Part shown: positions 1 to 13,396 of the stretch, one piece after another
Numbering within the stretch: position 1 is the stretch's first letter
How the letters are laid out: every line of letters begins with the position of its first letter
Made by a program: the position numbers and the translations under genes
Assembly: GCF_900496995.4 (NCBI RefSeq)
Contig: NC_044030.1
Coordinates: 75,494,017 to 75,558,016 of the forward strand
Origin: Aquila chrysaetos chrysaetos
Taxonomy: Eukaryota; Chordata; Aves; Accipitriformes; Accipitridae
Length of the DNA stretch: 64,000 nucleotides
Direction of reading: 5' to 3'
The notes under the pieces: generated by a model
Told to the model about the DNA's origin: nothing
The model's database searches: none
What the model saw: only the letters and a program-made list of their open reading frames with translations

Positions 1-1419
1 TCTGTGGCAAGAAATAATCTAGTTTATCTTAATGACAAATCTTAACAACATTCTCCACATCACCCAGCTTTTCTAGCTTAAAATATTATTTTGTAAAACA
101 AATGAGAAACCAGCTGATATTTTTTCCCTTCCAGATTCCCTGCAAAGCCAAGTGTCTAAACCAATTGCATTCACATTTCAGAAGACATCAGTCTCCCAGG
201 CTAAATGCTCATCTGCCAAATTTTAGCCTGAAAGATATCTGGGGGTGGGGGGAATTATACTAAATGTAAATTCTACTGGGGATTATAACAGAAGCACTGA
301 CAGCACAACAACATAAATGCAACTCTATCTTCCTGGATGCTCCATAAGACCAGTGCTTGCTCTCGATTTCTGGTTCAAAATCAGGAACTGCTGAGATATG
401 CCGTTTCCAATTATTTCTTGTTACTTGCACTTGGTGTAAACTCCTCCTGAGGACTCAGGGCCCCATTCCTGCAAGCTGATGCATGTGAACCTGCACAAAC
501 TCCCATTATCCTCAACAGGGCTTTGCGTGGGTGTTAAGGGTTTGCCTGAACAGATCAGTTTGCAAAATCAAAGCCTAAGAGACTGCACTTAAGTGCATTT
601 TCATCTCTGTCTCCTCTCCTCCCTGCAGCTGGACCTTAGTTATCTCTCCCCCTAAGACATCCCTCCTCTTCAACTCAGTCAATCAGTCAAGGCTCATATC
701 CCAAATTGCTGCACACTGAAGTTCAGTCTTTCATGCTCCCCATCTTTTTACTTAGAAGGCAAGATGCTTCACTCACTGGTTTTTATTTCTTTTCCTCATT
801 ACCAGCCACCTCTTTACCCCCATTAAAAGCTCAGTCTTCTCCCCAGCAGATCAGCTTAGGGCCAGCCTCAGCTCATCATAAGCTTCACTCATGAACGAAG
901 CCAGGCCTGAATCATAGCTGACATTTTCATGAACTAGAACAGATCCATGATATCTGATTCCCCAGATAAGGATTTGACTCTTCAGGGACATATGTTTATG
1001 GTCAAATTCTATTCTAGAATAAACTTCTTATGGATTTGTTTTTAAACTTAAAAAAACCTTGTTTGTACTAAGCTCTATAAAATGCATTTCTAAAGAAAAA
1101 CTCTTTGTAGTGTAACCAGCAAAACTGTCCTTTTGAGCCCGGTATAATAGACTTCACTTTGAACATTTTTTTTCAAGGCCAAACTTGCAAAACCAGTGAC
1201 ACCATGACACTGAGGATCCTTGACTCTCCACGGTTTCTGAGCCTGGTTTTCACCCTCTTTGTTGCTGTGATGGTAAGGGACAGGCTGGTTTGTTGTCCTG
1301 ATTCAAAAAAACTGTTGCTGGAAACTAAATATTTAGTAGAAATTTCTACTTGTTAAGTCTTTCGTAAGGGGCTTGTCTGGCCCCAGCTCTGTGATCTACT
1401 TCTCAATGAGTCAATGTTT
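1..1419. other. Intergenic DNA, nothing recognised
   Basis: AT-rich non-coding sequence with no exon-like frame, no repeat family I recognise and no RNA gene. By human synteny it lies between SUB1 and NPR3, but no NPR3 exon is visible. Confidence 0.6.
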
Positions 1420-1930
1420 CACAGAAAAGATGCGGTTGGAAGGGACCTCTGGAGATTGTCTAGTTCCGCTTCCTCAAAGGGGGCAAATACAGCAGGTTGG
1501 CCAGGGTCATGCCCAGCTGGGTTTTGAATATCTCCAAGGATGAAGACGCCACAAACTCTCTGGAGAACCTATTCCAGTGTTGGCTGACCCTTGGAATAAA
1601 AAAAGTTTTCATATGTTTCAATAAAATTTCCAGTATTTCAAGTTTGTGTTCATTGCTTCTTGTCTTTTCTCTAAGAGGAGTCTGGCTCTGTCTTCTTTAC
1701 TTCCCTTCATCAGGGATTATACACAAGGATAATCCCACCTCAAGCCTTCTCTGCTCCAGGCTGAACAGACCCAGACCTCTCAGCGTCTTCTCACAGGACA
1801 GATGCTCCAGTCCCTTCATCATCTTTGAGGCCCTTCCTTAGACTCACTTCAGTAAGTCCATCTCCCTCATACTGGGGGGCCTAGCACTGTACCTAGCACT
1901 CCAGCTGAACTTCACCAGTGCCAAGCAAAG
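1420..1930 (-). mobile_element. CR1 LINE 3' fragment
   Basis: Reads as the reverse complement of a CR1 3' end. The 3' edge carries a cacagaa-type terminal motif followed by the typical 'ggttggaagggacctctgg' block (1436-1454). It continues through the 'ccaggctgaacagacccag' region (1757-1775) into the end of the reverse-transcriptase part near 1900. It is diverged and 5'-truncated, with no usable frame. Edges are approximate because the flanks are diverged and no target duplication was found, as usual for CR1. Confidence 0.85.
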
Positions 1931-4900
1931 AGGAAGGACCACTTCTCTTGACCATTTGCATCACAAATAAGGCCTCTTGTCATCAGGAGCAAAGCCACAT
2001 AACTGACCTTCCCTCTGATCTCAGTTCCTCACCTCTTCTTATTGAGACCCCAAAAACTCAGGTGGCTGGTCCTGCTGTACAGAATTATTTGCCAATGTAT
2101 TTACTAGTCTGGGACACTCATGAAGCATTTACCAGTTAATCCCAGATCTTGCTTCAATCTAAAGAAACTACCTTGGCATAACAAATTACCCAAGTGTGCA
2201 CAGCAGATCCAGAACTCCATGGGGTGAAAAGGCAGGCATGTTTCCACACTGGTTTCTCCAGCCCCATCTACTATTACTCACCTTCCTGAACCTGCAGCTT
2301 TTTGTTTCACAGACTGTCTGATTTTCCTTCAGGATGAGGCTTAACTTAATCATATTTTTTTGATCGTGCATTTTTCAGATTGGCAATTTTAGAAGATATT
2401 CTTTTTTGCACTTCCGTATGTTTAGAAAACTGGAAAGAAAGACCCAATACTGTCTGAGACCTCACACTGAATGTGAAGTCTCCCTTTATCTCCCTAAATT
2501 CTATACAAGCTGGAAAGCATAAAACACTCTACAATCATTGGGTTTTAAATGTGAGGAGAGCCTGCTTTATTTGCTCACATTTCACTGTAACAAGATAGCC
2601 ATCTTTTTTCAGCTTAAAATCTCTGTTGGTCAGTTAAGTACAACTGCTGAAACTCTTAACTACACAGAATACTTGCTTGCTGAAATGCATCTTTGATATA
2701 ATCCTGATTAACTTAATAGGCAGTTAAAGTTTGCTCCTAGATTCCCCTCTCATACTAAAAAATAACTTTAGCTGTAGATTTATTAAAGAAGTATGCCTTC
2801 CCACTTCTATCATAGGAAATATTCACCTGGCTTCCTCATTGTATTTTATAACCAGACTTCTTCCTGAAGCTTTCTCTAAGTATACATGGTGAGAGGTGCA
2901 TTGGTTTAGCTGGACATTTGCAGGGCTTTTTCAACAAATCCAAACAACAAAATAATCCTTTTGCTCTTTTTTTCCTGTCTTCGATCCTACAAAAACCAAG
3001 AATCACTGGAACTTCAGTAAGTTAGTTATCACTGACAAAATAGATGTACTTTGAAGCCCTACAAACAGTATCTCCTGGCCACAGTTCACCCAGACAGACG
3101 CCCCACCTGGGGCACCCCAACTCCCTTCTGTCCGTCTGCTCCCCCCAAGCAGCCAGTCCACAGGTACCTACCACAAAAGATGGAGTTCCTTAGTTATACC
3201 ATGCACCTTGGTCCTACATGTCTTCCTGCAACTTCTGAGACATGTAAGAGGTGTAATAAACTCAGTGGCTGAGGCACTTTCAAGTAGATGGGACTTAAAG
3301 TTCAGAGAAGGGGTGGGGACTCTCAACATGTCCAATCCTCCCAGTTTTTGAAAAATGCTGAAGGGATTCTATGTGCTGACCCATAGGCGTAGGAATTAGA
3401 TGCACCTTGTCATACATATTCAGGTATATTTCCCTCCATCTTTCCACCTAACAAAACCATAAAACTAAAAAAAGATATTGCAATTTACTACAGCTTAACA
3501 AGATTGACAAATTCTGAATTTTTCAATCATTTAATTGGTCAAAGTAGAACAAATTATAATGCACACTTCACCATTTTTCAGTGCTAATTTTTTTTCTACT
3601 CCCTCCCCCTCCCAAAACAACACCACAAATTATATGGAAAAATCTGTATTTATTTTTTTGTAATTACTTCTGGGCTGAGACCAAGTATCTAAGTGGAAGC
3701 AAATTTTTATGTCCAAGTTATAACCTCTGAAAAACAACTTATAATGAGAATGCTGACACAATTTTAAGTGGAGTGACATGCATGGCGCCAATATAATGCA
3801 GTCAAAACATGTGGGAAATAAAGTATTTTGTTCCAGAAGGATATGAAATTCCCAACTCAGAATAAAGTATACGTCTGGTATTTACTGGATTCTACCAAAC
3901 ATAACAATTTTGCAAAACATACAAGGGCTTCAGGGAGTATAGGATTCAATCACAATTCAAAACCTCTTCATCTTGGATACATTTGAGACAAAGGGATTCG
4001 CGAGCCACAGGGGCCAACTTCTTTCCTTCCTCCAGAAACTCAAGTGGGATTTACCCTGAGTGAATAATGGTAACAGATAAAATAGGAGTTCAGAAAAAGA
4101 TCTGCCTAGCAGAAGCGTTCAAAAGCCCACATAAAATCCAAAATGTTATAAACCACTTAAAATGATGAACTGTGTAGTAACTATGCAGCATGGGAACCAT
4201 AACAATATACCAAAAAGGAAGAGAATGGGAGTTTATACGTCCTTTGCAAGTCAGCAGAGGTAGTTTCAACGCTGACATGAAGCAGAGTCTGAGATGAGCT
4301 ATTATCATGTTATTCTTTATTAGTTGTTAAACACTGATGTTGTATTCAGTTCTTCACCAGAGAGCCCTTGTCCTAATGGATTTACAGTTGCAGGCCCTCT
4401 ACCATTTGTTCCAGCCAACTCTTAAGTCCTCTCAAACTCCTAATGTCAAGATGGATAAAGAGATCTGCCAACACAAACCCAATGACTGCACGAAAAAACA
4501 CAATAAAGAAATGATACTAGGCTAGAAATACAGAAAGAGTTAATTGCACTTTTACAAATCACTGTGGGAAATACAGAAAAAGGAAATGTTTAAGAGTGAT
4601 GTGAATGGGAATAGATGGATTAGTGAAACAATGGGTTAGTCCTCTCTTGAGGACAAGAAAATTGGCACAGAGTAGAGAACTGCAGAAGATGCTTGTAGAG
4701 CTCTACTCAGCATCTTTGATAAGGCAGAAACAGGAAGGAATAGCCATGAAAAGCAAAAGGAGCAAAAGGGGTTGGAAATAGTATCTTGTACAGGACAGGT
4801 AGATATTGTGCCTCCTCGGCAAAGACAGCAAGCAGAAATTAGGAAAAACCTAATGACTCGTGTTTGGCAGCAAGGGTTGCCCCCCTGCCTTTCCTCCTTC

Positions 4901-7900
4901 TTGCCCTCAGCTGCACGGTCTCACCCTTGGTGCTGACACAGGCATTCACCTGTCTAGAGAGAGATCATCTTCTCCTCAAAAGAAAACTACTTGCTTGTTC
5001 CTGCTGTGTTATTTTTCTGCCAAATTAGCCACTTGAAGAGCAATGAAGAGAGGAATAGAACTGTATCTTTTCTGCATCAGTGAGCCACTAAATTGGTTTA
5101 GCCAACTTCCCCCCTAGATGCAGCCTTAATTTGCACACAAAAGCTCTTTGGCTTTGCTGAGGGGCTCCATGATGCAAAAAGCATTTTTGCTGGCAGGGAG
5201 CTGCCTACTTCACTTCTTTGATGGATCAATCCACGCTTGAATGCAAGCACAACTGAACTTCAAAAGTCTTATTTAAATCTCACTTTGTTCTTAGCTGTTT
5301 TAGCAGGTATCAATGTCTTTTTCATGAGGTCTAAAATGTGGGAAATTAGGAAAAGTCACCTTGGTACACCGCTAGAAAGACGGGTTTCACTGAGCATTTC
5401 ACAAATACAAAAGGCTGTAGCCTCTTGGTACTGGTTACCAAGTCTCATGTCAGAAATCAGCACGTTTCATATCAGCACATTTTAAGCAGGAATGGCCAAG
5501 TCGTAGCTCAGCTGTTAATATTTAAAATAATGCTGACATCTAGTGGCTGGCTGCACTCATACACGTCTGTGCAGGTCTTGAAGCTATTTGTCCATGTGTG
5601 TCCAGCACCATTCCTCACCCCTTGGAGGCAAGAGGCTCCAGCTGGAAGTGTCACGTCCCTCTCCATTGTGCAATATTCAAACAAAGAAAATGCATCCTAG
5701 TTCTTCAGAGATCATAAATTAAATAAAAAACGATGGAGAAAAAACAAAGGAGAGGAAGAAAATATATTATTCCCCTTTTGTAGATGGAAGTTACCACTGG
5801 ATAAAAGAAATTAGAAGCCAGATGATTAAAAGCTGATGGGGTCAAGACTGCAGCCAGCCAGAGCTGAAGAAAACTAAAGAAGAGTTCAGACTTTCCCAGA
5901 AATATCAGGTGCTTGAAAACGGTCAGATCTGATGAGCTAGAGTGAAGCACATTGAATACTAACCCTACCCCAATTACTCCTCACTGTCAGCTAACAGCCC
6001 CCCTTGCAGCACATGCAATAGAGCACTGCTGCTCCTGGTCCGAGCAGGGAGGAGACTTTCTGAGCTGAAGCCTCTTAAGTGACCCATATACAAAGAGAAC
6101 ACACCCAGAAGAAGCTGGGCCTTGAGAGACCCCAAAGATAGCCAAAGAGGAGCCTGAAACCAGGGCAAAGATTAACAATGTCTTGTCCTGTCTTACCTGG
6201 ACAGTAAGCTTTTTGTTGAGACACCTATAAGCTGCAGGTCAAATAAAGCTATACAAGGATGAACCTCTTTATAAGAAAGTTCTTCAAAGACATCTGTGTG
6301 GATCTCATTTTCGCCCCAGACTGCAGCTCTGCTCACTTTAACTGCCAGAAAACTGGAAAAATCTAAATAGAGACATCTCCAGCAAATGAACATCACTGCC
6401 CATACACCCCTCCCACACTGCATTTGCCTCCTGTGTATTAAAAAGCAAGGACAGACAGACAAGAACAGACCCTTCCTTATGCAGCACATATAAATTTTCC
6501 AGTATCACTTAAACATCAGGCCCTGGAAGATGAGACTGGAAAGCTTTGTATATATTCACATGCTGACTAAACTGTGAGGTGGTTCCCTCTCTTCAGTGTT
6601 ATGCAAAGCCAGTCCGAAATGTTCTCAAAATGTTAGTTGTTAGAAGAGCATTTGGTGATAGAAGACCATAGGCTGATCCTGCGTCTTACCTGGTGCAGAA
6701 GTAAACAGATAATCCAGAGATGAGCAACTCGGCCTTCCTCATGCTGGAAGTTGAGTTGAGCCATTTTCTAGTGACAGGAGGCACACGTTCATCTGGAAAC
6801 ATGAGATACGCTTCACACAGCTGTTCTTGCATTATTTTTTTCCACCAAGATGAGTCCAAAGAGATTGTTGATGTATTTTGCAACAGTACCTTGCCTCGCT
6901 TCAGAGCAGACTTTGGTGGAGGAAGGCTACTTTACTTTTTCCAGGTGCCAAGGAGTGCTGGAGATAACAGGTAACAAAGCAGACAGCAAGACCTCATAGG
7001 TGCCATTGCCACTCCTACCAGTATCCCAGGAGGTATGCCCACTGGCACTGAGAAGCTGACAGAGGTGAAAGATAGTTCAGGGAGAACTACAAAATGTAGG
7101 ACCATAGCAAGATTGCTGATCATTCAGGAAAACCTGTATGTAGTAGAGAGATGAATTCACACTTCATTTCGCAAACAATACCATATTTCAGTACCAGAGC
7201 TGATATGAGCAGACCCCACCTCATCAGAGGATGAGCCAAGAAGCCCACAAGCAGTAATCCATCTTCACAAATTTTGCAAATTTTCATGTATTTTTCAGCA
7301 GTAAATGCTTAGTGTTGTCTGAAATAGCAAAGTCCTGAGGCAACAGGGGCACTATGTGGCCCATATGATCTGTGCTGGTTTTCGTCTCATTGCTCTGGCA
7401 ACTTTTCTACTGGCTGAAACAAAATTCTTAGCTACAGTAAACACATATGTTATTCTAAATATCTTGAACAATGAGCATTGTCTTGTTTTAACATATTGCT
7501 TGAAGTAGTCATACCAAGACAAAATACATCTGAAAAACATTGGGCAATTAAGTCATCAAATGGAATTGACACAGGAACGTTTTTCCTGAGGGCTGAAGAC
7601 AACTGCTCTCTAACATCCCCAGTCCCATCATTAACACCATAAGAGGGTGTTATTTAAGACAATGTTTTAATGTCAAGTCTCATTGCTTTGAAAACAGTGA
7701 CTCAAATCCCTGTCCCACTGAAGTCTAAGTATTGACTGAAGGTTCATGTGTCAAGAAGTGGAGGAAAGCACTCCAACAGATGTTTCACTTCTAAGTGCTG
7801 CAAGTGCCTTGGCACTACTGGCAGCCAGCAGTACAGAGCACTCAAACTAGCTTTATTCACAACTATTTGCTGTCATAACCCAATACTCTCTCTGAGCTGA

Positions 7901-8136
7901 CTTTACTCTTTTCACAACAGCCCTCCATAAAACATGGAGGAGGTTTACCTCTAAAAGACCAAGAAAGTAGCTAGGAGGTTTAGAAACACTTTCAGAGTGA
8001 AGGATTCCAACTCAATAATGCACTGTTATTATAGGCCACACACATGCAGATTTCCAGTTCTTTTACAACAAATACTTACAATGACCTTTCTACTCTACAA
8101 CATCCAAGAAATCCAAGTGCATGGATTGAGACTTAG
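1931..8136. other. Intergenic DNA, nothing recognised
   Basis: Long non-coding stretch without CpG islands, exon-like frames flanked by splice sites, or recognised repeats. The small open frames in it (about 60-100 codons) have no familiar composition and no supporting splice or poly(A) context. Old diverged repeats cannot be excluded by eye. Confidence 0.5.
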
Positions 8137-8400
8137 CACCTGTCGCAGGTGATTTATTAAGAGAAAGCATCTTTATGGGGTTAATTAAAAGGGTTTTATT
8201 CATGATTAAACAATGATCAAATGATAAATAGTTGATGACTGAATGGAAATCAAATGGTGATTAAGCAATAATTGATTGGTAATTAAACAGTGATTTGACA
8301 TTGATTTAAATGATGATTTAAACAATAATTTAGACAGCAGTCAAACACTACTACTTACTACACTTCTAACAATTAAGCTATAGATGGAGATACAGATACA
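8137..8400. repeat. Palindrome followed by AT-rich degenerate repeat
   Basis: A perfect 6-3-6 inverted repeat CACCTGTCGCAGGTG (8137-8151) is followed by about 150 bp (8195-8345) made of loosely repeated 'atgattaaacaatga'-like units. An inactive LTR is possible, since TG at 8141 could be a 5' edge. However, no convincing 3' edge or target duplication was found, so it is left unclassified. Confidence 0.45.
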
Positions 8401-9422
8401 TAGACACATAGATATATAAATGTCACTAGCCTAAAATAAACTTTTAGAACAAAAGTAAAATGCTGCTTACCTTACTGTAGATACCAGATGCCAGGTAAAG
8501 GGTGTCTCAGCCTCAAGGAGTAACCCTGAGAGGTGTCCCTGCTCAATGGGAGATCACCACCATGCAGCACACGTAGAGTAGAATAAAATGGGCTTGGTGA
8601 GGATACAGGCTATTTTTATAGATGAAAGTGATGGACATCATAGTCAAACAACCCCCTTGGTGTTTGTGCAGATGGGCAGCTGTGGCAGCTTTAGTTTTGT
8701 CTAGTCCCAGCTTGGGCTGGTGCTGTTATCTCCCAATAAGACATGGCCTAGACTTCCTGGTCCCTGAGAAGATGTGGCCTCGCATGGTTCTCACAGTACG
8801 GCTGGTATCGGTCAGGCTGGCTTGTGGGTGACTCCTGAACCAAAGCATTGCTCGCTCAGAAAGAATGGGGGCATCCATCACTACCATTTACAAACTTAGC
8901 GGTACACACATATGCTTAACTAACCTATACTGAATTATTACTTTAGTATTGCTGCTGGCACAGAACTTGCATTTAGTAGCCACTTACACAGAGATTTGTC
9001 TGAATATTGTTAGAGAAAATATAACAGTTATTAAAAAGTAATTATTGAGGTTTACCCAGAAAAAAAAAAAATCTCACTTCTCTGAAATATTACACACACT
9101 ATTGAAGATTACCAAGAGGTTGTCAAAATGTTTTATAGGAAGGCTTTCAATTCAGATCTTGTATACTTTTAACGTGAAAAGCAGTGATATGAGTTACTTT
9201 ATTCCACTTATTTACACCTTCCACACGTTGCATTCAAAAGAACCATAATGAAAAAAAATTCTGCTTGGCAACAGAACAGTATTACTTTACCTTGCACCAG
9301 GACTCCCATCCTAAATGCTGTACCAATCGATGATGCCTATGTAAGTACATTAGCAATGACTCAAGCAGAAATGTAACCAGATACAAAATAGAACTGAAAA
9401 TTATCTAAACTATGCATCAGTT
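8401..9422. other. Intergenic DNA, unclassified
   Basis: No gene or defined repeat. The part at 8470-8830 is less AT-rich than its surroundings and may belong to the same unclassified old repeat that begins near 8137. Confidence 0.4.
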
Positions 9423-10553
9423 TGTATTGGCTTTGTGTGGCAAGGAGGCGGGGGGATTTTACAGGGGTGGCTTCTGCGAGAAGCTGCTGGAAGCTTCCCC
9501 TGTGCCCAACAGAGCCAATGCCAGCCGGCTCCAAGACGGACCCACCGCCAGCCAAGGACAAGCCCATCAGCGATAATGGTAGCGCCTCTGTGATAACAGA
9601 TTTAAGAAGGAAAAAAAGTTGCTGGGACACAGAAATGGCAGCTAGAGAGAGGAGTGAGAACATGTAAGAGAAACAACCCTGCAGGCACCAAGGTCAGTGC
9701 AGAAGGAGGGGGAGGACGTGCTCCAGGTGCCAGAGCAGAGATTTCCCTGCAGCCCGTGGGGAAGACCATGGTGAGTCTGTCCTTCTGCAGCCCAGGGAGG
9801 TCCACAGTGGAGCAGACATCCACCTGCAGCCCGGGGAGGACCCCACGCTGGAGCAAGTGGGTGCCCGAAGGAGGCTGTGACCCCATGGGAAGCCCACGCT
9901 GGAGCAGGCTCCTGGCAGGACCTGTGGATCCGTGGAGAGAGGAGCCCACGGAGCAGGTTTTCTGGCAGGACTTGTGACCCCGTGGGGGACCCATGCTGGA
10001 GCAGTGTGCTCCTGAAGGACTGCACGCCATGGAAGGGACCCACACTGGAGCAGTTCATCAAGAAGTGCAGCCCCTGGGAAGGACCCACGTTGGAGAAGTT
10101 CGTGGAGAACTGTCTCCCGTGGGAGGGACCCCACGCCGGAGCAGGGGAAGAGTGTGATGAGTTCTGCCCCTGAGGAGGATGAAGCGGCAGAAATAACGTG
10201 TGATGAACTGACTGTAAACCCCATTCCCCATCCCCCTGCACCACTGGGGGGGGTTGGTAGAGAATCCAGGAGTGAAGTTGTGCCCGGGAAAAAGGGAGGG
10301 GTGGGGAGAAGGTGTTTTGAGATTTGGTTTTATTTCTTATTACCCTACTCTGGTTGATTGGTAATAAATTGAGTTAATTTTCCCCAAGTTGAGTCTGTTT
10401 TGCCCATGACAGTAATTGGTGAGCGATCTCTCTCGTCCTTATCTCAACCCACAAGCCCTTTGTTATATTTTCTCCCCCTGTCCAGCTGAGGAGGGGGAGT
10501 GATAGAACAGCTTTGGTGGGCACCTGGTGTCCAGCCAGGATCAACCCGCCACA
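9423..10553 (+). mobile_element. Solo LTR, avian ERV family B
   Basis: A 1131-bp element with TG...CA ends (TGTATTGGC at the left, CCGCCACA at the right), flanked by CAGTT (9418-9422) and CAGCT (10554-10558). This is a 5-bp target duplication with one change. It aligns along its length with the inverted copy at 55,999-57,093. The middle (about 9770-10160) holds seven or so imperfect ~45-55-bp units built on 'gggacccacgctggagcag'. A poly(A) signal AATAAA lies at 10363-10368, and the last 120 bp resemble the end of family A. There is no internal retroviral sequence, so it is a solo LTR. Several 80-200-codon frames on both strands run through it; they follow from the GC-rich tandem units and are not host genes. 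Confidence 0.85.
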
Positions 10554-13390
10554 CAGCTGCAGAATTAGAAATTTCTTGACTGTGCTAATCTCAATCCTTT
10601 TGAAGACAAACCCACACAAAACAGAACATTTAATTAATAAAGCTAAATATCCATCCAAATTTTACTTCAATAGAATATACCAAAAACTCTAAAATCAGTT
10701 CTACCCTTCATTAATATAACAGACTGCTAATACCAAGGCTTTAAGGCAATACTGACCTAAAGCAGATCAAACTCATTGCCCAAAGCACACAGCATCCTCT
10801 TTGTCCAAGAACTTCCACACAAGATAACAGTTCCCTTCCTTCAGCTGAGGATGCAACCTCCATCTGTGGAAGGCTCCAAAGTTGTCACAAAGCTTCATAG
10901 AAATTTACCTATTCAGTTAAGATGAATGCTTCAAAGTATCAAAAGGACAAACAGAAACACTTTAAAACTATATATTGGTATAGATTCAATTAGCTTTGAA
11001 AATTCTGTGGTGCTAAACACGGTGTTTATCTAGGCAGATTTCTTTAAACAAAAAATCATTGCTATAACTTTTTCAAAAATACTGCATAAAAAAAAGGGCA
11101 TGTCTGATAAGCTTGTGTTTGAACAGAAGCAGTTCCAAATTTAAGCTTCGCGTTTTTTAACACTTTGGGGTTTAGTTTTTGCCTTGAAGATGCAAAAAGT
11201 ATTGTTTCTGGAACATGTCCTGAAAAAGTTCAGAAAAAACCAAACTTATTTAACTGCACATTTCCCTCTCCCCACCTTTTCACATGGCATATCACAAATT
11301 TGCAATTTTATAGTCCTGACAGACACTTCTCTTTTCAATAGTTGCTCAGACTACAGAGCAAACAGTCTCAGCCAGATAACAATTTAGGAATCTAACATAA
11401 TCTACGAAGAAATGCATCCAAGCATGACCTTTGCAAGTTCATTTTCAAAAGCTGCAACTGGAGCATGCTAAAAATAAGGAGTTGCAAAACATGTTAATGA
11501 TCACAGGAAAAAAAGTAGTTCCAGTTTCCTGCAAAACAAAATACCAAATATTAAAATACCAAGGCACAAACAAATGTATAGGAGGAGTGGGGAAAATACC
11601 TAGGTAACTTATTTACAAAAAAATTGTCCCCAAAACCCAAAATGTTTGTTCCCAAACATCTTAACAGATAAGCCATAAACATTTTCCTCAGGTTACTACA
11701 AATTGTGTTGACAGATGAACTGCACATTACTATGGAATAGTAACAAAATAGATGCTGTGTGAGAACGAGAAAAAGATATGCACTTTCCCTACACAGTCTG
11801 AGAGGAGTGACTCAGAGTAAATCACGGTGACTAGTTCTCTTACCAGGGTATATGTAGGGACAAGCATACTGCAAATTAATATTGTTTAAAGGTTTCTTTC
11901 AACAGCCAGAAGGGCAGTCTTTACATCATCATAAATGCTACTCATATCCTACATGGCACTTTAGGAACTTTTCAGGCTACCCAAGCAACTGGCTTTCTTT
12001 CCATTAACCAAACCATTGCAATTACAAATATCCTTGCTTACGGCAGGCAGATATCCAGCTGATAACTCTATTCATTTTTACCCCAGGAACTGTCTCACTG
12101 TGACGTTTTCCAAGTTGTTAATAATCACTTCAGCAGAAAAAGCATTTGCCTACTACTTTCACTGAAGACAATAATCCAAGCTAGTATGAAGAAAATTAGT
12201 TCCTTTGAGAAGTATGCATGTTGGCAAGAGTAATCCAACTATTTTAAGTATACTTTATCACAATGCTAAAAAAAAAAAAAAGACATATGAACATTAATTG
12301 ACCTGTGTTAGTAATATCAGCTGTATCTGCCAGCTATCATTAGGATCCAATTGTTAAGATACTCCTTGTAATGCGATGTGAGCGTAGCCAGAAATGCTTG
12401 TGTTCCAAGAGATGGAAGGATGCTTCCAGCCAGAATACAAAGCTGCAGATCTCAGTAAGGGATGGCAAATGGAAAGCAGAAGAAACTGCAGAGCCATTTC
12501 ATTGTGAGATAGCTAGCAAAAAGCTTCAAAGATTACATAAAATCAACACCACAAACGCAGTGCAAAATTTTATTGCTCTATACCACCTAACTTTCAATTT
12601 CAAGTAGTTCATTGTTAGGGTCACGTCAAACTCAAGTTTGTTCTTAATATACAATGTCATTCGCCTCTCCCTCAGATATATTGTGTGATGACATTTTGGT
12701 GAATAGAACAACTTAGGTCTTTCTATTCCTAAGACGAAATGGGCTTTATTTTCAACAGCCTGAAAATTATTCTGACACATTAACCTATTAGTGAAAGCAT
12801 AAAACATTTAAACTCTTGAGGTATGAAACACTTCTTTAGATAATGACAGCAGTAACAGGGTTATGTAAAATCTTAGCATTTCTTTACTTCAGCAGTTTTT
12901 ATCTCATTAACTTCTGCCCAACTGAGCTGGTAACAGTAGTCTACTAGGCATGCTTGGCCAAGGAGGCATAAAATGTTTTTCTTATTTAGCCTTATTAAAT
13001 ACAACTAGAGATTTCCAAGAACAGTGTTCATCCCAACTTTTGCAGTTTTACAGCAAGCTCTAGTCACCTTTAGGGTTGAGAGCCCACCTCCTTCCAAAGG
13101 ATAACAATATTTTTAAACACTTGAGTCCTCAACCAACCTCAGTTCCAACCTCATTCGCCATCCCATCAATGACAACTATATGCATTCATTTAAAACAAAA
13201 AGTACAATGAAAACCAAAATAAGCAGATCTTACAAAAAATTATAACATTTTTGTTAAATGAAGTGAAATACCCAGGGAACAGCTGTCACCAAGTTCTCAG
13301 CCTTTAAGTTATCCCGACAACTAATAGCATGTCCCTCTGCTCACAAGACAGCACAATTTAAGCTCCCCTGATAAACCATCACTAAGCCAA
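10554..13390. other. Intergenic DNA, nothing recognised
   Basis: AT-rich non-coding sequence. Open frames at 12,371-12,607 (+) and 12,526-12,807 (-) overlap each other on opposite strands and show no recognisable domain or splice context. Confidence 0.5.
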
Positions 13391-13396
13391 GGACCA

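Noticed and set aside
8141..8566. Solo LTR starting TGTCGCAGG
   Set aside because: The only 3' edge tried gives GCACC/GCACA flanks without a matching terminal structure; not enough to call an element.
9602..10244. 147-200-codon frames as possible host genes
   Set aside because: They lie wholly within a 1.1-kb LTR with TG...CA ends and target duplication, and recur in the second copy at 56-57 kb.
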